The notes: generated by a model from the sequence alone, not told the origin. A stretch of DNA of 53,497 nt from Chara braunii (GCA_003427395.1 BFEA01000142.1:2041681-2095177), one strand, 5' to 3'. Positions 13,577 through 23,745 are shown, counted from the first letter of the stretch. Program-made: numbers and translations.

Positions 13577-14028
13577 TAGGGCATACTCACACTAGGGATC
13601 TAATTCTAAGAAGTGCAAGGTGTTTTGTCCTTTTGCAGTCACGCGTTTCCCCTGTCCCCAGCAAAATCACAAATGATGCAGTATTTGTCAGCAGCTTGCT
13701 AGGCCGCAAGGTTCAACAAATTGCACATTTGATTTTTTGATTGTAAAAAAAAACAATGAAAACCTTCAAATTTATGACCATAGACCCAAACACGATAGGA
13801 GAGGGGGACAAAAAAAGAAAACACTCACACAAAAGAACCCTATAAAAAAATATTCCACCCTTTGCTATCAGCCGTGTGATAGCAAATGGAGCAAATTTCA
13901 TAAAGTCACGACGATGTCTCCTTCAAAAAGGCAGTCGTGTGTGAGTATGCCGCACAACTAAACCTCAAAATCACAGTTAAAAAATTGTAGATTATGCAAT
14001 TTTACTATCCCGGTGTAAGTATGCCCTA
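13577..14028. mobile_element. MITE with ~24 bp terminal inverted repeats
   Basis: The left end reads TAGGGCATACTCACACTAGG. The right end on the minus strand reads TAGGGCATACTTACACCGGG, with one substitution and one indel over about 24 bases. TA lies at both outer edges, compatible with a Tc1/mariner (Stowaway-like) TA duplication, although a palindromic dinucleotide is weak proof. A partial third copy of the terminal sequence, inverted (GTGTGTGAGTATGCCGCAC), sits inside near 13936-13954. It is about 450 bp with no coding capacity. Confidence 0.8.
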
Positions 14029-15070
14029 AATAAGGTGGACGTCTTTTCTTGGAAAAAAAAAAAAAAAAGATTGGAGAGAAAGAGGTGAGGGAAAAATGAA
14101 GAAGAGCGAAACCAGTATGGTACCTTTCCTACGATGACTGCAGTGTACGATATGTAACGATGACTGACTGGACAAACACAGGGAATGGATATCAGATGAC
14201 GATGACCCACATCAGCAACACCTCCTGTATTGACCGTCCGTCATTCTCATCTCCGTCATAGTTATCATGTTGTTACCCTCCTTTCTTGTAGTCGTCAATA
14301 CTAGTGAATGACTTTCCGCTGCCCCTTTGCAGTCCCTCGCCATCACAATTTGTGCAAAATGTTTGGCAAACGGTCCACGTGCGTGTGACAATTGCCAGTT
14401 ATTCTCATTGTTGCCACTAGGAATCTCTAGGTTGAACCGTCGAGTTTCTATGTTACTGATGCTTATCGCAGTCGCTGTTGTAAATTTACTCGTCCTGGGG
14501 ATCTCTAGGTGGAATACACGCAGAGGAGAGAAGTCGCGAAGGCACCAATCGTTCCACAAGCAACCTGCCGTTGCCATTCGCCGTGAAATCTTGACAGTGT
14601 CTTCCCACAAAACCCATCTTATCAGCCTCCTCTCACAGAGGTTTCTTCTTTACTACACGAGGCGTGATGTTTAACGAAGACATATTCCGATCAAGATACT
14701 CATTTATTACGTTGACGTCATCATCCAAGTGTTTGTTGCTTGTCCTACTCTCATCAGCAACTATAACATTGTCCGAGATTTTGTTGACGTCATCATCGAA
14801 TGTTTCCACCCTCTGCGTTTTCCTCACCCGTGGATTTAGCCGAGCTCCTCGAGTTTGAATCGCTAGTCTTTGCAAATGGTAGTCATCATTAAGTCTGTTT
14901 TTTCACAGTCATTCAATTGCTTGCATCCCTCTTTCTTCAGGCTGACCGTAGTGAGTGTCATTGAGTGAGCCAAACACGTACAGTCTATGGCGGATTATGA
15001 AAACCATGATGGTCAACAAAAACCAAGAAGCAACAAGGAGGGACACCACTCTCCATATCTCCTCCCTATC
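14029..15070. other. unassigned stretch with minus-strand open frames
   Basis: Minus-strand open frames at 14212-14610 (132 codons) and 14633-14875 (80 codons) have mixed composition but no domain I recognise. They lie downstream of the 15071-15745 minus frame and could be parts of one decayed or spliced gene. I cannot place exon borders with confidence. Confidence 0.3.
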
Positions 15071-15745
15071 TCACGAGCCACCAGTAAGCGACATGTCTTC
15101 TACAACATCAATTTTCTTAATAACGGGTTCAGTTAATAACAACTTGTCATTCCTCTCTTCCTTTGCTACACCACCCTCGTCTTCCTCGCCGTTAACGGGT
15201 TTAGGGGTCGAAAACGACAAGTTGGTGCCCTCTATCCCTCCATCCTTTAGATGTTGAACAACCTCTAAGGACTCGCAAACGATAACCTTTTCCCTCTCCC
15301 TCTCCTGAAAGGAACTGCACATCCGAGATTTCCTACAACTATCGCCAAATGTCATCCTCTCCTTTGCTATCGCAGACGACGAAGAGGCAAAATACATAGT
15401 CGTTAAAACAACCTCCTCCTCCTCCTTCCATTTTTTGGGGGAAACACGAGAAACAGTATCTTTCGCATCCCGTAACTTGTGATGGATTTCATCATCAATG
15501 CTTGTTGATTGCTCCTCATTAACTTCTTCGCCCAACAAGTCTGTGATCTCGTTTTCAAACATTTTTATCTCAACTATCTCTCGAGGAACAACTTCAATCT
15601 CAGACGAGTAAGAAGATGAGGGCCTACTCCTACCATCACTACTTCGGCCGCCAACGCTACTCGTGGAAACTGCACGCCAATAAATAATACTCCTATCAAG
15701 GTATTGGGCGCTCATCTCTTTTGCAGCCTTGGGTGGGTTTGCCAA
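15071..15745 (-). CDS. hypothetical acidic Ser/Glu-rich protein, 224 codons
   Basis: This open minus-strand frame is rich in Ser, Glu, Asp and Lys (for example EEVNEEQSTSIDDEIHHKL, SPKKWKEEEEVVL, GEEDEGGVAKEERNDKLLL), as in a disordered, acidic protein. It has no signal peptide, membrane segment or recognisable domain. Its first codons lie inside the left ~1 kb direct repeat of the GIY-YIG element, so the apparent start may belong to the repeat and the true 5' end may be lost or spliced. It could be a real fragment of a host gene interrupted by the element, a transposon accessory frame, or a chance frame. Confidence 0.25.
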   Translation of the reverse strand: MANPPKAAKEMSAQYLDRSIIYWRAVSTSSVGGRSSDGRSRPSSSYSSEIEVVPREIVEIKMFENEITDLLGEEVNEEQSTSIDDEIHHKLRDAKDTVSRVSPKKWKEEEEVVLTTMYFASSSSAIAKERMTFGDSCRKSRMCSSFQEREREKVIVCESLEVVQHLKDGGIEGTNLSFSTPKPVNGEEDEGGVAKEERNDKLLLTEPVIKKIDVVEDMSLTGGS

Positions 15746-16725
15746 GGTCTCCGGCGGTCACTAGAGGGATTTTCTCTCCAGGATGTACCCCGGAGTTGTA
15801 AAATACTTACCTATCTGAATACGGTTTTTGTCGCTTATAGGACCAACACTTTTTTGGGCCCTTTGCATCCTGACTAAGGGCATGAGTAAGGTCGCGCTAC
15901 TGCAGAGTAAGGTTTTTGATGATTTTTCTTTTTTTTATTGTTTTAGGAATGGAATGTCTGATGAGATATATAATCCACGGTTCGACATTTGGGTAAGTGT
16001 AAGTACCTCTAGAATCCCGTTTCCCGCCTAAGTCTGAAAAGTCCCGAGCTAGGTTGATTTTTCTAATCTGATTAAAGGAGAGGATGCTAAAGAAAGGCAT
16101 GCAGATGAGTGATAGCCTGTTATCGAAGGCGGATCCGGGTGATTGTTTAAGGCAAAGTGGAAAATTGACGCCGAACCGCCCAGGCGCTGCGAGAAATGGA
16201 AGCATCATCGCTCCCGTCTTAGGTGGCGGTATCGAAGGAAGCATCAAGACTAAGGTGAACAAAGATGGGGAGGAAAAACGGAGAAAGGCGAGTTGAGGGT
16301 CCGAGGGAGTATGGGAATAGAAGCGGTCGTAGCGAACTGCCAATAGGAAGAGGACACATATCGGTCGATACACCGAGAGGAGAGAAGGAAAGGTGAGAGG
16401 GAGAAAAGGATAACAGAGTGACGAACGGAGGAAGGAGTGTGATAGGGTGTTTTTTTAAGATCGCCAGGTAAGTAAGTGTGTGCAAAAATTCCCGTTGTAG
16501 GTATTCAACCGTCAGCGAGTTGCACTTTGTCGTATAGTTATGAGCTTCTGTTTTGTAGCCTCCTGATGAACTTCACGTTGGACGCTGGCAGCGAAACGTG
16601 TTGAGGCAACGTGTTATGATCTTCAACTGTATTCTCGTTTTTGAAGAAGCCGAGTCTTAAAGTGACGGGTGCAGTCTTTTCTTCTTATTTTTTTCTTCTC
16701 ATTTTTCTACTTCTTCTTCTTATTC
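15712..16725 (+). repeat. left ~1 kb direct repeat of the GIY-YIG element
   Basis: This matches 19797-20790 throughout. Shared landmarks are CTCTCCAGGATGTACCCCGG, GAATACGGTTTTTGT, GACCAACA, GGGCCCTTTGCATCC, GAACCGCCCAGGCGCTGCGA, TCTTAGGTGGCGGTATC and the CTGATGA..GAAAC string. It ends in a TTCTTC-rich pyrimidine tract. A ~70-codon frame (16084-16296, starting MLKKGMQMSDSLLSKADPGD) is open in both copies, but the minus strand is open there too, so I do not call it a gene. Confidence 0.9.
16563..16615 (+). ncRNA. hammerhead-ribozyme-like motif, left repeat
   Basis: CTGATGA (16563-16569) matches the CUGANGA core and is followed by GAAA (16593-16596). Between them GTTGG and CTGGC can pair with wobbles around ACG. 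After GAA, ACGTGTTG (16596-16603) pairs with CAACGTGT (16607-16614) around an AGG loop, the position of stem III, and the next base is T, a permitted cleavage-site base. No stem I pairing with the upstream sequence is visible, and the stem II base nearest the core is mismatched. It is either a decayed ribozyme or a conserved hairpin that resembles one. Confidence 0.35.
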
Positions 16726-17455
16726 TCCCTTGAATCTCCGTAAGCGTGGTAACTGTCGTGTTGGGACACTAGATTGGTGGCTACGAAGGACTTCATGTTC
16801 ATAGACAGGCAAGCAACCACATGACGTCTGGTGATCGTAGAGGCCGCCGAAGGACATTCGTTTTTGTCTCGCGGGACCTGTTTGCTTAGACCTTATTGGT
16901 GCTGATGTGGCAGTCGCTTGGAATGTGATCGTCTCCAAGGATGATGCCAAGGAGAGTACGAACAAGTTCCCAGTGAAAAGGCTTATCTTCACAACTTGAA
17001 TAGCAACCTTCGTCTTGAGTAGTTTCGTACTACTCGGAAGTGTTGAGAAGAATGTGAGAAAAAATGTGTGGAGTTTTGAAGTGCACATTTTTGTTTCCTA
17101 GAGACGAGTTGGGGATCTTTAGAGAGAGATGTTGAATATGAATTTTCGAGATTTGGAGTTAGAGCGCCAATTGGTAAAACCTCAGTGAATTATTGAGTTC
17201 AATCTTACACCTACAATATTCGTAGCCTTGCATTTTTAAGACGGAGATACTAAGGAAGGAATGGTTCGTGAACCGAAATCAGAGTTAGGGCGGATAGATA
17301 GTATTGGTTGTTTAATCAGGAATAAGAGGTTTAGGAAATAAAGGTAGGATAGAAGGGGCAAATAAAAGATGATGCATCAAAATCCGGCGGTAGGATACGA
17401 AGCCGTTGCTTCAGTGCCACCTGAACCGAACATCAATCCGCCATCAGTTGTGTCA
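16726..17455. other. interior of the GIY-YIG element, no gene recognised
   Basis: This follows the left repeat. A minus-strand frame at 16720-17088 (122 codons) has no domain I recognise. The plus strand near 17100-17450 is stop-interrupted in all frames. It may be 5' leader or decayed N-terminal coding sequence of the element. Confidence 0.4.
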
Positions 17456-18202
17456 TAATACCTATATGGCAAGATTAATCACTATGCAAGGAACGGTTGG
17501 GCCGAGGGGAATGGTCGCCCCCACCAACAGTTCCAACAGCAGATACCGGTGGATGAGGAGCTAACGAGATGTGGGCATATTTTCGAAAGAAACGTCAGAA
17601 GCAGAAGCTTGCAGAAGAGACAAGTGTCCGAGATGAAGAGGAGAGGAGGCGTAAAGAGGAAGACGATAGGAAAAAAGCGGATCGACTACGTGAAGTTGAA
17701 GCGAGAGAAGCGAGACTCGAGGCCAGGTTGCCCAAACTAATGATTCAACAAGCAAAAACCATGACTAACGTTGTCCCTATGCTGATGAAGAAGTAGTCAC
17801 CAGGTACAAAGGTTAGGGTGCTAAGGGAGATACGAAGTTATCTTGATGAGTTGTCGGATGAGAGTGATGAGGTGAGAGAAGAAGCAGGGCACTTGGTCAA
17901 AGTCATAGAACAAAAAGAAAGAGAAGAGAAAGGACAATGGAGAGAAGCGTCTATCAACTATGCAAAAAAAGACAACCAGGGCATTACCGATTTTTGTCGC
18001 GGATGACAATTTTCCAGAAGAGATGCGGACTCCTCCATCACGGACGAATGATGACTTCGGGGTGAGTAATAGAGACGTTCCCTATTTCGTTCTCGACGTG
18101 CATCAACAGCTATCGGCCAAACGAGCACCAGACTTCGAAGGATCTGTAGTGAAGAAGGCGTCGGATGGACAAGGAAAGACGATGCTGTTAATGAACTGGT
18201 AA
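17456..18202 (+). pseudogene. gag-like protein remnant: zinc-knuckle trace plus coiled coil
   Basis: At 17456-17497 the frame reads YLYGKINHYARNG. This fits a CCHC zinc knuckle (CX2CX4HX4C) that keeps its His and spacing but has lost all three Cys (to a stop, Tyr and Gly). It continues with a Gln-rich linker (RPHQQFQQQIPVDEELT), shifts frame near 17565, and enters a highly charged coiled coil (17569-18006; KKRQKQKLAEETSV, EERRRKEEDDRKKADRLREV). The coiled coil has one in-frame TAG at 17794-17796. A second shift carries the reading to 17960-18202. The order nucleic-acid-binding knuckle, coiled coil, endonuclease suggests a retroelement ORF. It is clearly non-functional as it stands. Confidence 0.6.
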
Positions 18203-18270
18203 GGTGTCGGACAAGGCTTGCATACGGGGAATCTGTTGAATCTGCTCACTTCTCTAGGCGGTGAGAAACG

Positions 18271-18657
18271 ATGGACTATCTGGGCAAGCTGAGGGGAATG
18301 ATGACAGCTAGGGAAAGGTCGAGGTACGGGGGGAAGTTTAGACTTAGGGTTGAAACTAAAGATGTAATCATGAGACTTTTTTTGCTTGCCGTGATTGGTG
18401 GGTATTGTCCGTGGGCGAAAAAATGGGTTGCCATGATTGATGAAGAGGGAGAGGTATCCACCCGAAGGAAAGGGGTCTATGTATTGGTAAGTCCTTGGTG
18501 CAGACATTTTTACATTGGATGCGCCAACAAAAACTTTATTTTGAGGTGGAACGAGCATATGAACTTCACTTTATCCCAGAAGAGATGCAACAGGTCATTG
18601 CTACCTGCAAGTGTTCTTCGAAGTCTTGAGCTTCATCAACTTCTGCTATCAAATTGA
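18271..18657 (+). pseudogene. GIY-YIG endonuclease domain fragment
   Basis: The 128-residue open frame carries the hallmark motif: GVY at residues 68-70, FYIG at 80-83, then R92 and the EH at 95-96 (context GVYVLVSPWCRHFYIGCANK and FILRWNEHM). The GIY to YIG spacing and the following Arg fit GIY-YIG nucleases, which nick DNA and in Penelope-like elements provide target cleavage. Upstream residues (GKLRGMMTARERSRYGGKFR) belong to the same protein, and a frameshift separates them from the gag-like part. The frame ends soon after residue 120, before the distal catalytic Glu/Asn region expected of a full domain, so it is probably truncated. Confidence 0.7.
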
Positions 18658-19796
18658 TAGCAAGTCAGTTTGCGACTTAACTCCCACCTGTCTTGATCTT
18701 TGTGCTCAAATGTCTGTGACCCTGCAGGCGAAAAACATTTCCGTGTGAAAAAAGTTCCTATGCTATGAACCTCTCTTGCATAGCCATGCAAACGTTGTGT
18801 GAATCGGGACGGGAGGGTATGATTTTGTTTTGTAGCATCTGCGTGTGGAATTTTCATTGGACTTCATGTGTGTGCAGGTATGTATGGGAGCGAGGGCTCG
18901 CTCCTGAATTAAGTGAGATATGAATGAATGAATGCAAGGTGTGAGTGACAAGGTTCAACTATGGTTGTGAGAATGGTTCTCCTTGATTTCCTCCGAGACT
19001 CACTCTTTTTTTTTATTGTTTTCCTCCTGCCGCACATATCTAGCGAATAGGCAAGAGTAGCCAAGAACAAAGTTTAGCGCTCGACCTTCGATCGAACTGG
19101 GACTTAGTTTGGGTATGACGAATTGCTCGCCAACCCGTGATTTCTCGTATTTTCCTTCAACAGGGCAAGGGCGAACGAATCCCATCAAAAGGGTGTTTGC
19201 TTTTTATATTACTAGTGGGATTGGTCTTGAGCCGGGAATTTGAGGTCCTTGTCCACGATATCCCAGACTCTGGTCCAACATAAAAGGGTTCCCCCCTTGA
19301 GGCCGGACCTACGCCCCTTGCTTATCGTCACCCACTGCCTAAAAGACAGGGGTGCCGCAAGAGTTGAACGACTTATCCTTCAGTCGTGCAATATTGTGAA
19401 GGAATAACCCTTGACGATATTTCGCTTTTGATATTTGAGTATCGTACACAACCCCTAAACATATGAGAGACTGCGCAGATGTGGGTAACGAATGAAGCGT
19501 CGCCATGATAGCAGATTAAGTGAATACACATAACTGAGCGTTATGTTTCCCTTAGCGTCTGCATTCTTTTTATGCAACTCTGCGCGAGCCTCACTCAGAC
19601 ACATTGGTTTTTTTGAGTTATGGGTCAGGACGTATGAAAAAGAGACAAGGTTTATTTGTTTGTCTGAGTTAGGTTGTTTTGTTGCGTATCGAGTGGTTGA
19701 GTTAGGATGTCCTAGTCGACCGACGTTGAATCTCACATGGGAAATCAGCGCCCCAGCGTGACGATTCCCGTACACGCCCCCGGCGTTACCCGCTAG
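18658..19796. other. 3' interior of the GIY-YIG element, no gene recognised
   Basis: No long frame on the plus strand after the GIY-YIG fragment. Minus-strand frames (18636-18857, 18763-18951, 19455-19820) are short and featureless. This is where a reverse transcriptase might be expected if the endonuclease were N-terminal; I see no RT motif. Confidence 0.45.
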
Positions 19797-20790
19797 AAGT
19801 CTCTCTCGCAGCCTTCGCAAGGTTTGTCAAGGTCTCCGACGGTCCCTGGAGGGGTTTTCTCTCCAGGATGTACCCCGGAGTTGTAGAATACTTACTTGCT
19901 TGAATACGGTTTTTGTTGCATATAGGACCAACATTTTTGTGGGCCCTTTGCATCCCGACTTAGGGCATGTGTAAGGTCATAATACTGCAGATTAAGGTTT
20001 TTTATTATTTTTTTATTTATTTATTTTTTTAGGAATGGAGAGTCTTATGACATATGTGATCTAGGGTTTGATATATGGGTAGATGTAAGTACCTCTTGAA
20101 TCCCATTTCTCGCCTGAGTATGAAGAGTCCCGAGCTAGGTGATTTTTTTTCGATCCAATTAAGGGAAAGGATGCTAAAAAAAGGTCTACGGATGGTTGAT
20201 AGTCCATTATCGAAGGCAGATTTGGGTGACTGTTTAAGGCAAAGTGGAAAATTGACGTCGAACCGCCCAGGCGCTGCGAGTAATGGAAGCACCATCGCTC
20301 CCGTCTTAGGTGGCGGTATCAAAGGAAGCATCCAGACTAAGGTATACAAAGATGGGGAGGAAGAACGGAGAAAGGAGAGTTGAGGGTCCGGGGGAGTATG
20401 GGAACAGATGCGGTTGCAGCGAACTGCCAATAGGAAGAGGATCCACGGGTCGATATACTGAGAGGAGGGAAGGGAAGGTGAGAGGGAAGAAAGGATAACA
20501 TCGGGACAACTGAGTGACGAAGGGAGGAAGGAAGTAGGATAAACTGTTTTTTGAAGATCTCTAGGTAAGTAAGTGTGTGCAAAAATTCCCGTAGTAGGTA
20601 GTAGGTATTTAAGTGTAGGTGAGTTGCACTTTGTCGTACAGTCATGGGCTTCTGTTTTGTAGCCTCCTGATAAGCATGTCGTCGGACGCCGACAACGAAA
20701 CACGTCGAGGCAACGTGTTCTTATCTTCAAGTGTATTCTTTTTTTTTAAGAAGCCAAGTTTTAAAATGACGGGTGCAATTTCGTCTTCTT
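19797..20790 (+). repeat. right ~1 kb direct repeat of the GIY-YIG element
   Basis: Diverged copy of 15712-16725 in the same orientation, with the same landmark order and a longer TTC/CTT pyrimidine tract after it (to about 20910). Spacing between the two copies is about 4.1 kb start to start. Confidence 0.9.
20667..20719 (+). ncRNA. hammerhead-like motif, right repeat (degenerate)
   Basis: CTGATAA (20667-20673) replaces CTGATGA, changing the essential core G. A clean GTCGG-ACG-CCGAC hairpin follows, then GAAA (20697-20700). AACACGTCG (20699-20707) pairs with CAACGTGTT (20711-20719) around AGG with one mismatch. The hairpins are kept better than the core, so this copy should not self-cleave. 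Confidence 0.35.
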
Positions 20791-20984
20791 TTCTTCCTCT
20801 TCTCCTTCTTCTACTTCTTCTTTTTATTTTTCTCTTCTTCTTCTTCTACTTTTTCTTCTTATTTTTCTCTTATCCTTCTTCTACTTCTTCTTTTTCTTCT
20901 TCTCCAAAAATCTCTCTCTTGCTACTTCGATGTAATATATGTTTTTCCCTTGCTCATCAATGAAGACCCCTCTCTTCCCCGAGG

Positions 20985-21545
20985 TTAAGTTGATTGAGTC
21001 GTTGTGACCTTGATCTTATCGGATTCATCTCGGTCGCCGCCGTCAAATGCAGATCCCTGATAGAGACGATCGTCGGTATCCACATTTGTAGAGTTATCTG
21101 TAAGAGAAGAAGTAGATTCAAATGGATTGGTGGCAGGGCCAAGGTCCTTAAGCGCATTGAAGACAACTTACCCGGGTTGCAAGTACAAGCTTTGTTCATC
21201 GAACACAGCAATGTTGGTGAGGTCACTGATTCCCAACCATCTGGAAGGCTGCACTCCAAGCCTGGAGGCTTCATACCACCCTTCTTCACCAGTGGGGAAG
21301 CCGGCGAGAAAGCACAACACGTGTGCAGCAGCGCTCTCGACGACACGATCTCGACCGTCCACGTAGTCAGAAGAGGATAATGAGCACCGTGAAAAAGCGT
21401 ACAATAACCACGACGAGGCAGTCTTTGGTGATCGAGATCGCATATCCCAATAAAAGCATTGTACAATCAATACCTCCCCCGTCTTCCAATACTCTACCGG
21501 TCTAGATAAGAGCAACCACTCACCACCCCCCTCGACCAGTCCCAC
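20985..21545 (-). CDS. possible two-exon fragment of an unknown gene
   Basis: On the minus strand the sequence contains a canonical 74-base intron candidate (21171 down to 21098): it begins GTAAGT and ends TTCTTCTCTTACAG. Splicing joins a frame ending ..NKACTCNP to an acidic tail (DNSTNVDTDDRLYQGSAFDG, then DESDKIKVTTTQST) that stops at 20985-20987. Upstream the frame is open to 21466; an overlapping minus frame extends to 21545 and reads as plausibly but stops just past the donor. No domain is recognised. Confidence 0.25.
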
Positions 21546-22328
21546 CTATGTTGAGAGTTCGAATCCCTCCCCTTCCCCACATTGTTCCGGGATAAGAAGA
21601 AGTCATACTGGCTTCTCATCCCCTGCATAACAAGATCATCGAGAAATGACCCCATAGATAAAAACGCAATCGTTGAGGTTATCACGAATAGACAACATAA
21701 TAATACTAATACAAAGGGTGGTTTATTAGCCGACAAGAGATTGTTGACACCCCCCTCCCCCTCCTCTCCCAAGTGTGATTGAATGACGAGTGAGGAACTC
21801 AACGAAGGAGGAAGAAGTGTGTAATGAACCACTCCCGTTTTTCTTACACGAGGGGGCAAAGCGTCGGGAGGCCTGCAATGTTGTTGATGGCAACAACTCC
21901 TCGACTTCTACTTGTTCTGAGTAGTTGATCCTCCCAAGACACACGGTCGGGGCCCCGACCCACCCGTCGCTGGCAACAACGAGGATACCACTCTTAGGCA
22001 AGTGCGACAGATAAAACTTGATGACGGTTGAGCAGTAACGGGAGCCCTCGAGCAGGCCGAAGCACCTATTCTTACTACTCCTCGGGATGGTCCTGGTTTG
22101 TCCATGTGGACATGGATTTTGGCCCCAGCATGCACTCGTTCTCGATACGATGGTTTCGAGATAGTTATCTTCAAAAGACAGCAAAACCAATAATAGGGGT
22201 GACAATTTCCCTTTGTTCCATAAACTGTACCCAAGAGAACCCCCGTCTCCATCTCGACTCCTTTCTTTTTTTCCTACTCCATTACCCGCTATTTTTTGAA
22301 GTAGAGATATGTCTATACATATCAGCAA
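21546..22328 (-). other. overlapping minus-strand open frames, identity unknown
   Basis: A 200-codon frame (21726-22328) and a 121-codon frame (21494-21859) overlap. The latter has one plausible membrane segment (PFVLVLLCCLFVITSTIAFL). Neither shows a domain I recognise. They may be exons of the same unknown gene as the neighbours, or chance frames in locally GC-rich sequence. Confidence 0.2.
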
Positions 22329-22352
22329 CTACGCATGTCCCGCCTGCGACGA

Positions 22353-23018
22353 TCAATCCCTCGAGACTTGTTCTTCCCCTTGATCGCTGTCGCTTGAACT
22401 CGAACCATCCCCTTTCCATCTGGTCTTTCGTCTAGCAGAGAAGCACACGTTTTCCAACAGGAGAGGGAGCCTCAACGGGAGAGAGAGCGGCAGCGGAGCA
22501 GTCATCCTGTCAACTGCGTCTAGCAACATGGTAGGTCTATTTGCTACAGTATTGTGTTTGCCTCCATCAGTCATGTACGAGGAATTACAATCACCTCTAA
22601 AACTACCACCACCAACAACAAATCCCCCCTTCCTCGATGCGCTCCCATTAAGATGATGAGAGATGTTCTCATATGCCTGACTCAGAGGTGAACAAGATAC
22701 AAGTGAGTATTGTTGTTGTCTGAGATTCACAGCAGAAACTGTTAGCGCCGCAACTCTTAGTTTCGTCATCCCCCAACCTAAATCATCACCGAGATGTGAA
22801 GTTGGACGACGTTGGAATTTACTCCTCTCCCCAACAATGGGGGATGTATCCGTTAGATTAGTGTTATCGTCTTCATCATTGACAACCATGGAATTCCAAT
22901 ATGATGAACGATGAGTCTGTCGACGTTGAGAACGTGGTGAATCGACTTGCTTTTTAGCAGTTTGTGTTGAAAACGCAGCATATTTCACAACATCACACAA
23001 ACTGAATTGCATGTTCAA
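22353..23018 (-). CDS. hypothetical protein, 221 codons
   Basis: The frame starts with ATG (MNMQFSLCDVVKYAAFSTQT), is rich in Ser, Arg, Asp and Gly, and ends in an acidic Ser-rich tail (GDGSSSSDSDQGEEQVSRD). It has no membrane segment or domain I recognise. Its GC content is higher than the AT-rich satellite immediately upstream (from 23025), which makes a real exon more likely than chance but does not prove it. It could be the first exon of a minus-strand gene covering 21.0-23.0 kb, or a decayed element ORF. Confidence 0.3.
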   Translation of the reverse strand: MNMQFSLCDVVKYAAFSTQTAKKQVDSPRSQRRQTHRSSYWNSMVVNDEDDNTNLTDTSPIVGERSKFQRRPTSHLGDDLGWGMTKLRVAALTVSAVNLRQQQYSLVSCSPLSQAYENISHHLNGSASRKGGFVVGGGSFRGDCNSSYMTDGGKHNTVANRPTMLLDAVDRMTAPLPLSLPLRLPLLLENVCFSARRKTRWKGDGSSSSDSDQGEEQVSRD

Positions 23019-23024
23019 TAAGTA

Positions 23025-23745
23025 GTATCAAATTGATTCCAAAAATATTATCTTACCAATTTGAGTCGATATTGAGTAAAAGCTACACAATCGTACAAAT
23101 CATCAAATCAATTACATAATTTTATTATAGTATTACTAATTTAAATCTTATTTTGAGTCATACATACACAATCCACAAACCATAAAATTGATTTTATGCT
23201 ATTATTTCCCGTGAAAGTTTATTCAATTTTGAATTTATATATATATACAATAGTAGACAAATCAATAAATCGAATCAAATCCATAAAAAAAAGGCATTTT
23301 ACCAATCTAAGTCCGATGAGTTAGATCTGTAAAAGAGATTGCATAATTATAACATTTAACCAATTTGATTCCGACGATGAGTCAAATTTACACAATTCAC
23401 AAATCATGGGATTTATCCCAAAACGTTATTTCACCAATTTGAATCTTATATTAAGTATCATCCAAATTTATACAACAATTGGTTTAACTCAATTGGTTCA
23501 CTCACGAACTGTAAAAATACAGACAAACCCTAGTTAGGAATCGAATTAGTGAAATAATTCTGAATTTACCCGGGGTCGGTCAATTCAAAAATGATATTTT
23601 AAGGTTGACGCCCGTTTATTAAAAAAAAAAAAAAAAATGTACACAATCCACAAATCATTTTATTAATTGGTTCCAGAGCGCTATTCTACCGGTTTGGGTT
23701 CAATATTGAATCGAATCACCACAATAGCATAAACAACAATTGTAA
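23025..23745. repeat. degenerate tandem array, ~75-90 bp units
   Basis: About eight diverged units share TTACCAATTTGAGTC, ATATTGAGT, TACACAATCCACAAATCAT and AAATTGATTCC segments. Examples start near 23028, 23117, 23292, 23357, 23421 and 23680. A unique stretch with a 16-base A tract interrupts the array near 23490-23640. Confidence 0.75.

Larger units (their letters stand above)
15712..20790 (+). mobile_element. Penelope-like candidate: direct repeats flanking gag-like and GIY-YIG regions
   Basis: Two diverged direct repeats of about 1 kb (15712-16725 and 19797-20790) flank a 3 kb interior. The interior encodes, in order, a degenerate zinc-knuckle remnant, a charged coiled coil and a GIY-YIG endonuclease domain, all on the plus strand. 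Penelope-like elements carry a GIY-YIG domain, often have repeats called pseudo-LTRs, and are known to carry hammerhead motifs in them; both repeats here have a hammerhead-like string. No reverse transcriptase is visible, so the element is deleted, non-autonomous or a different GIY-YIG family. The repeats differ at many positions, so the insertion is old. Confidence 0.55.

Noticed and set aside
20029-20730. 233-codon minus-strand frame in the right direct repeat
   Set aside because: The left repeat has a shorter and differently framed counterpart; low-complexity Ser/Pro/Leu composition.
21540-21580. GTTCGAATCC-like T-loop string
   Set aside because: No acceptor, D arm or anticodon arm could be placed upstream.
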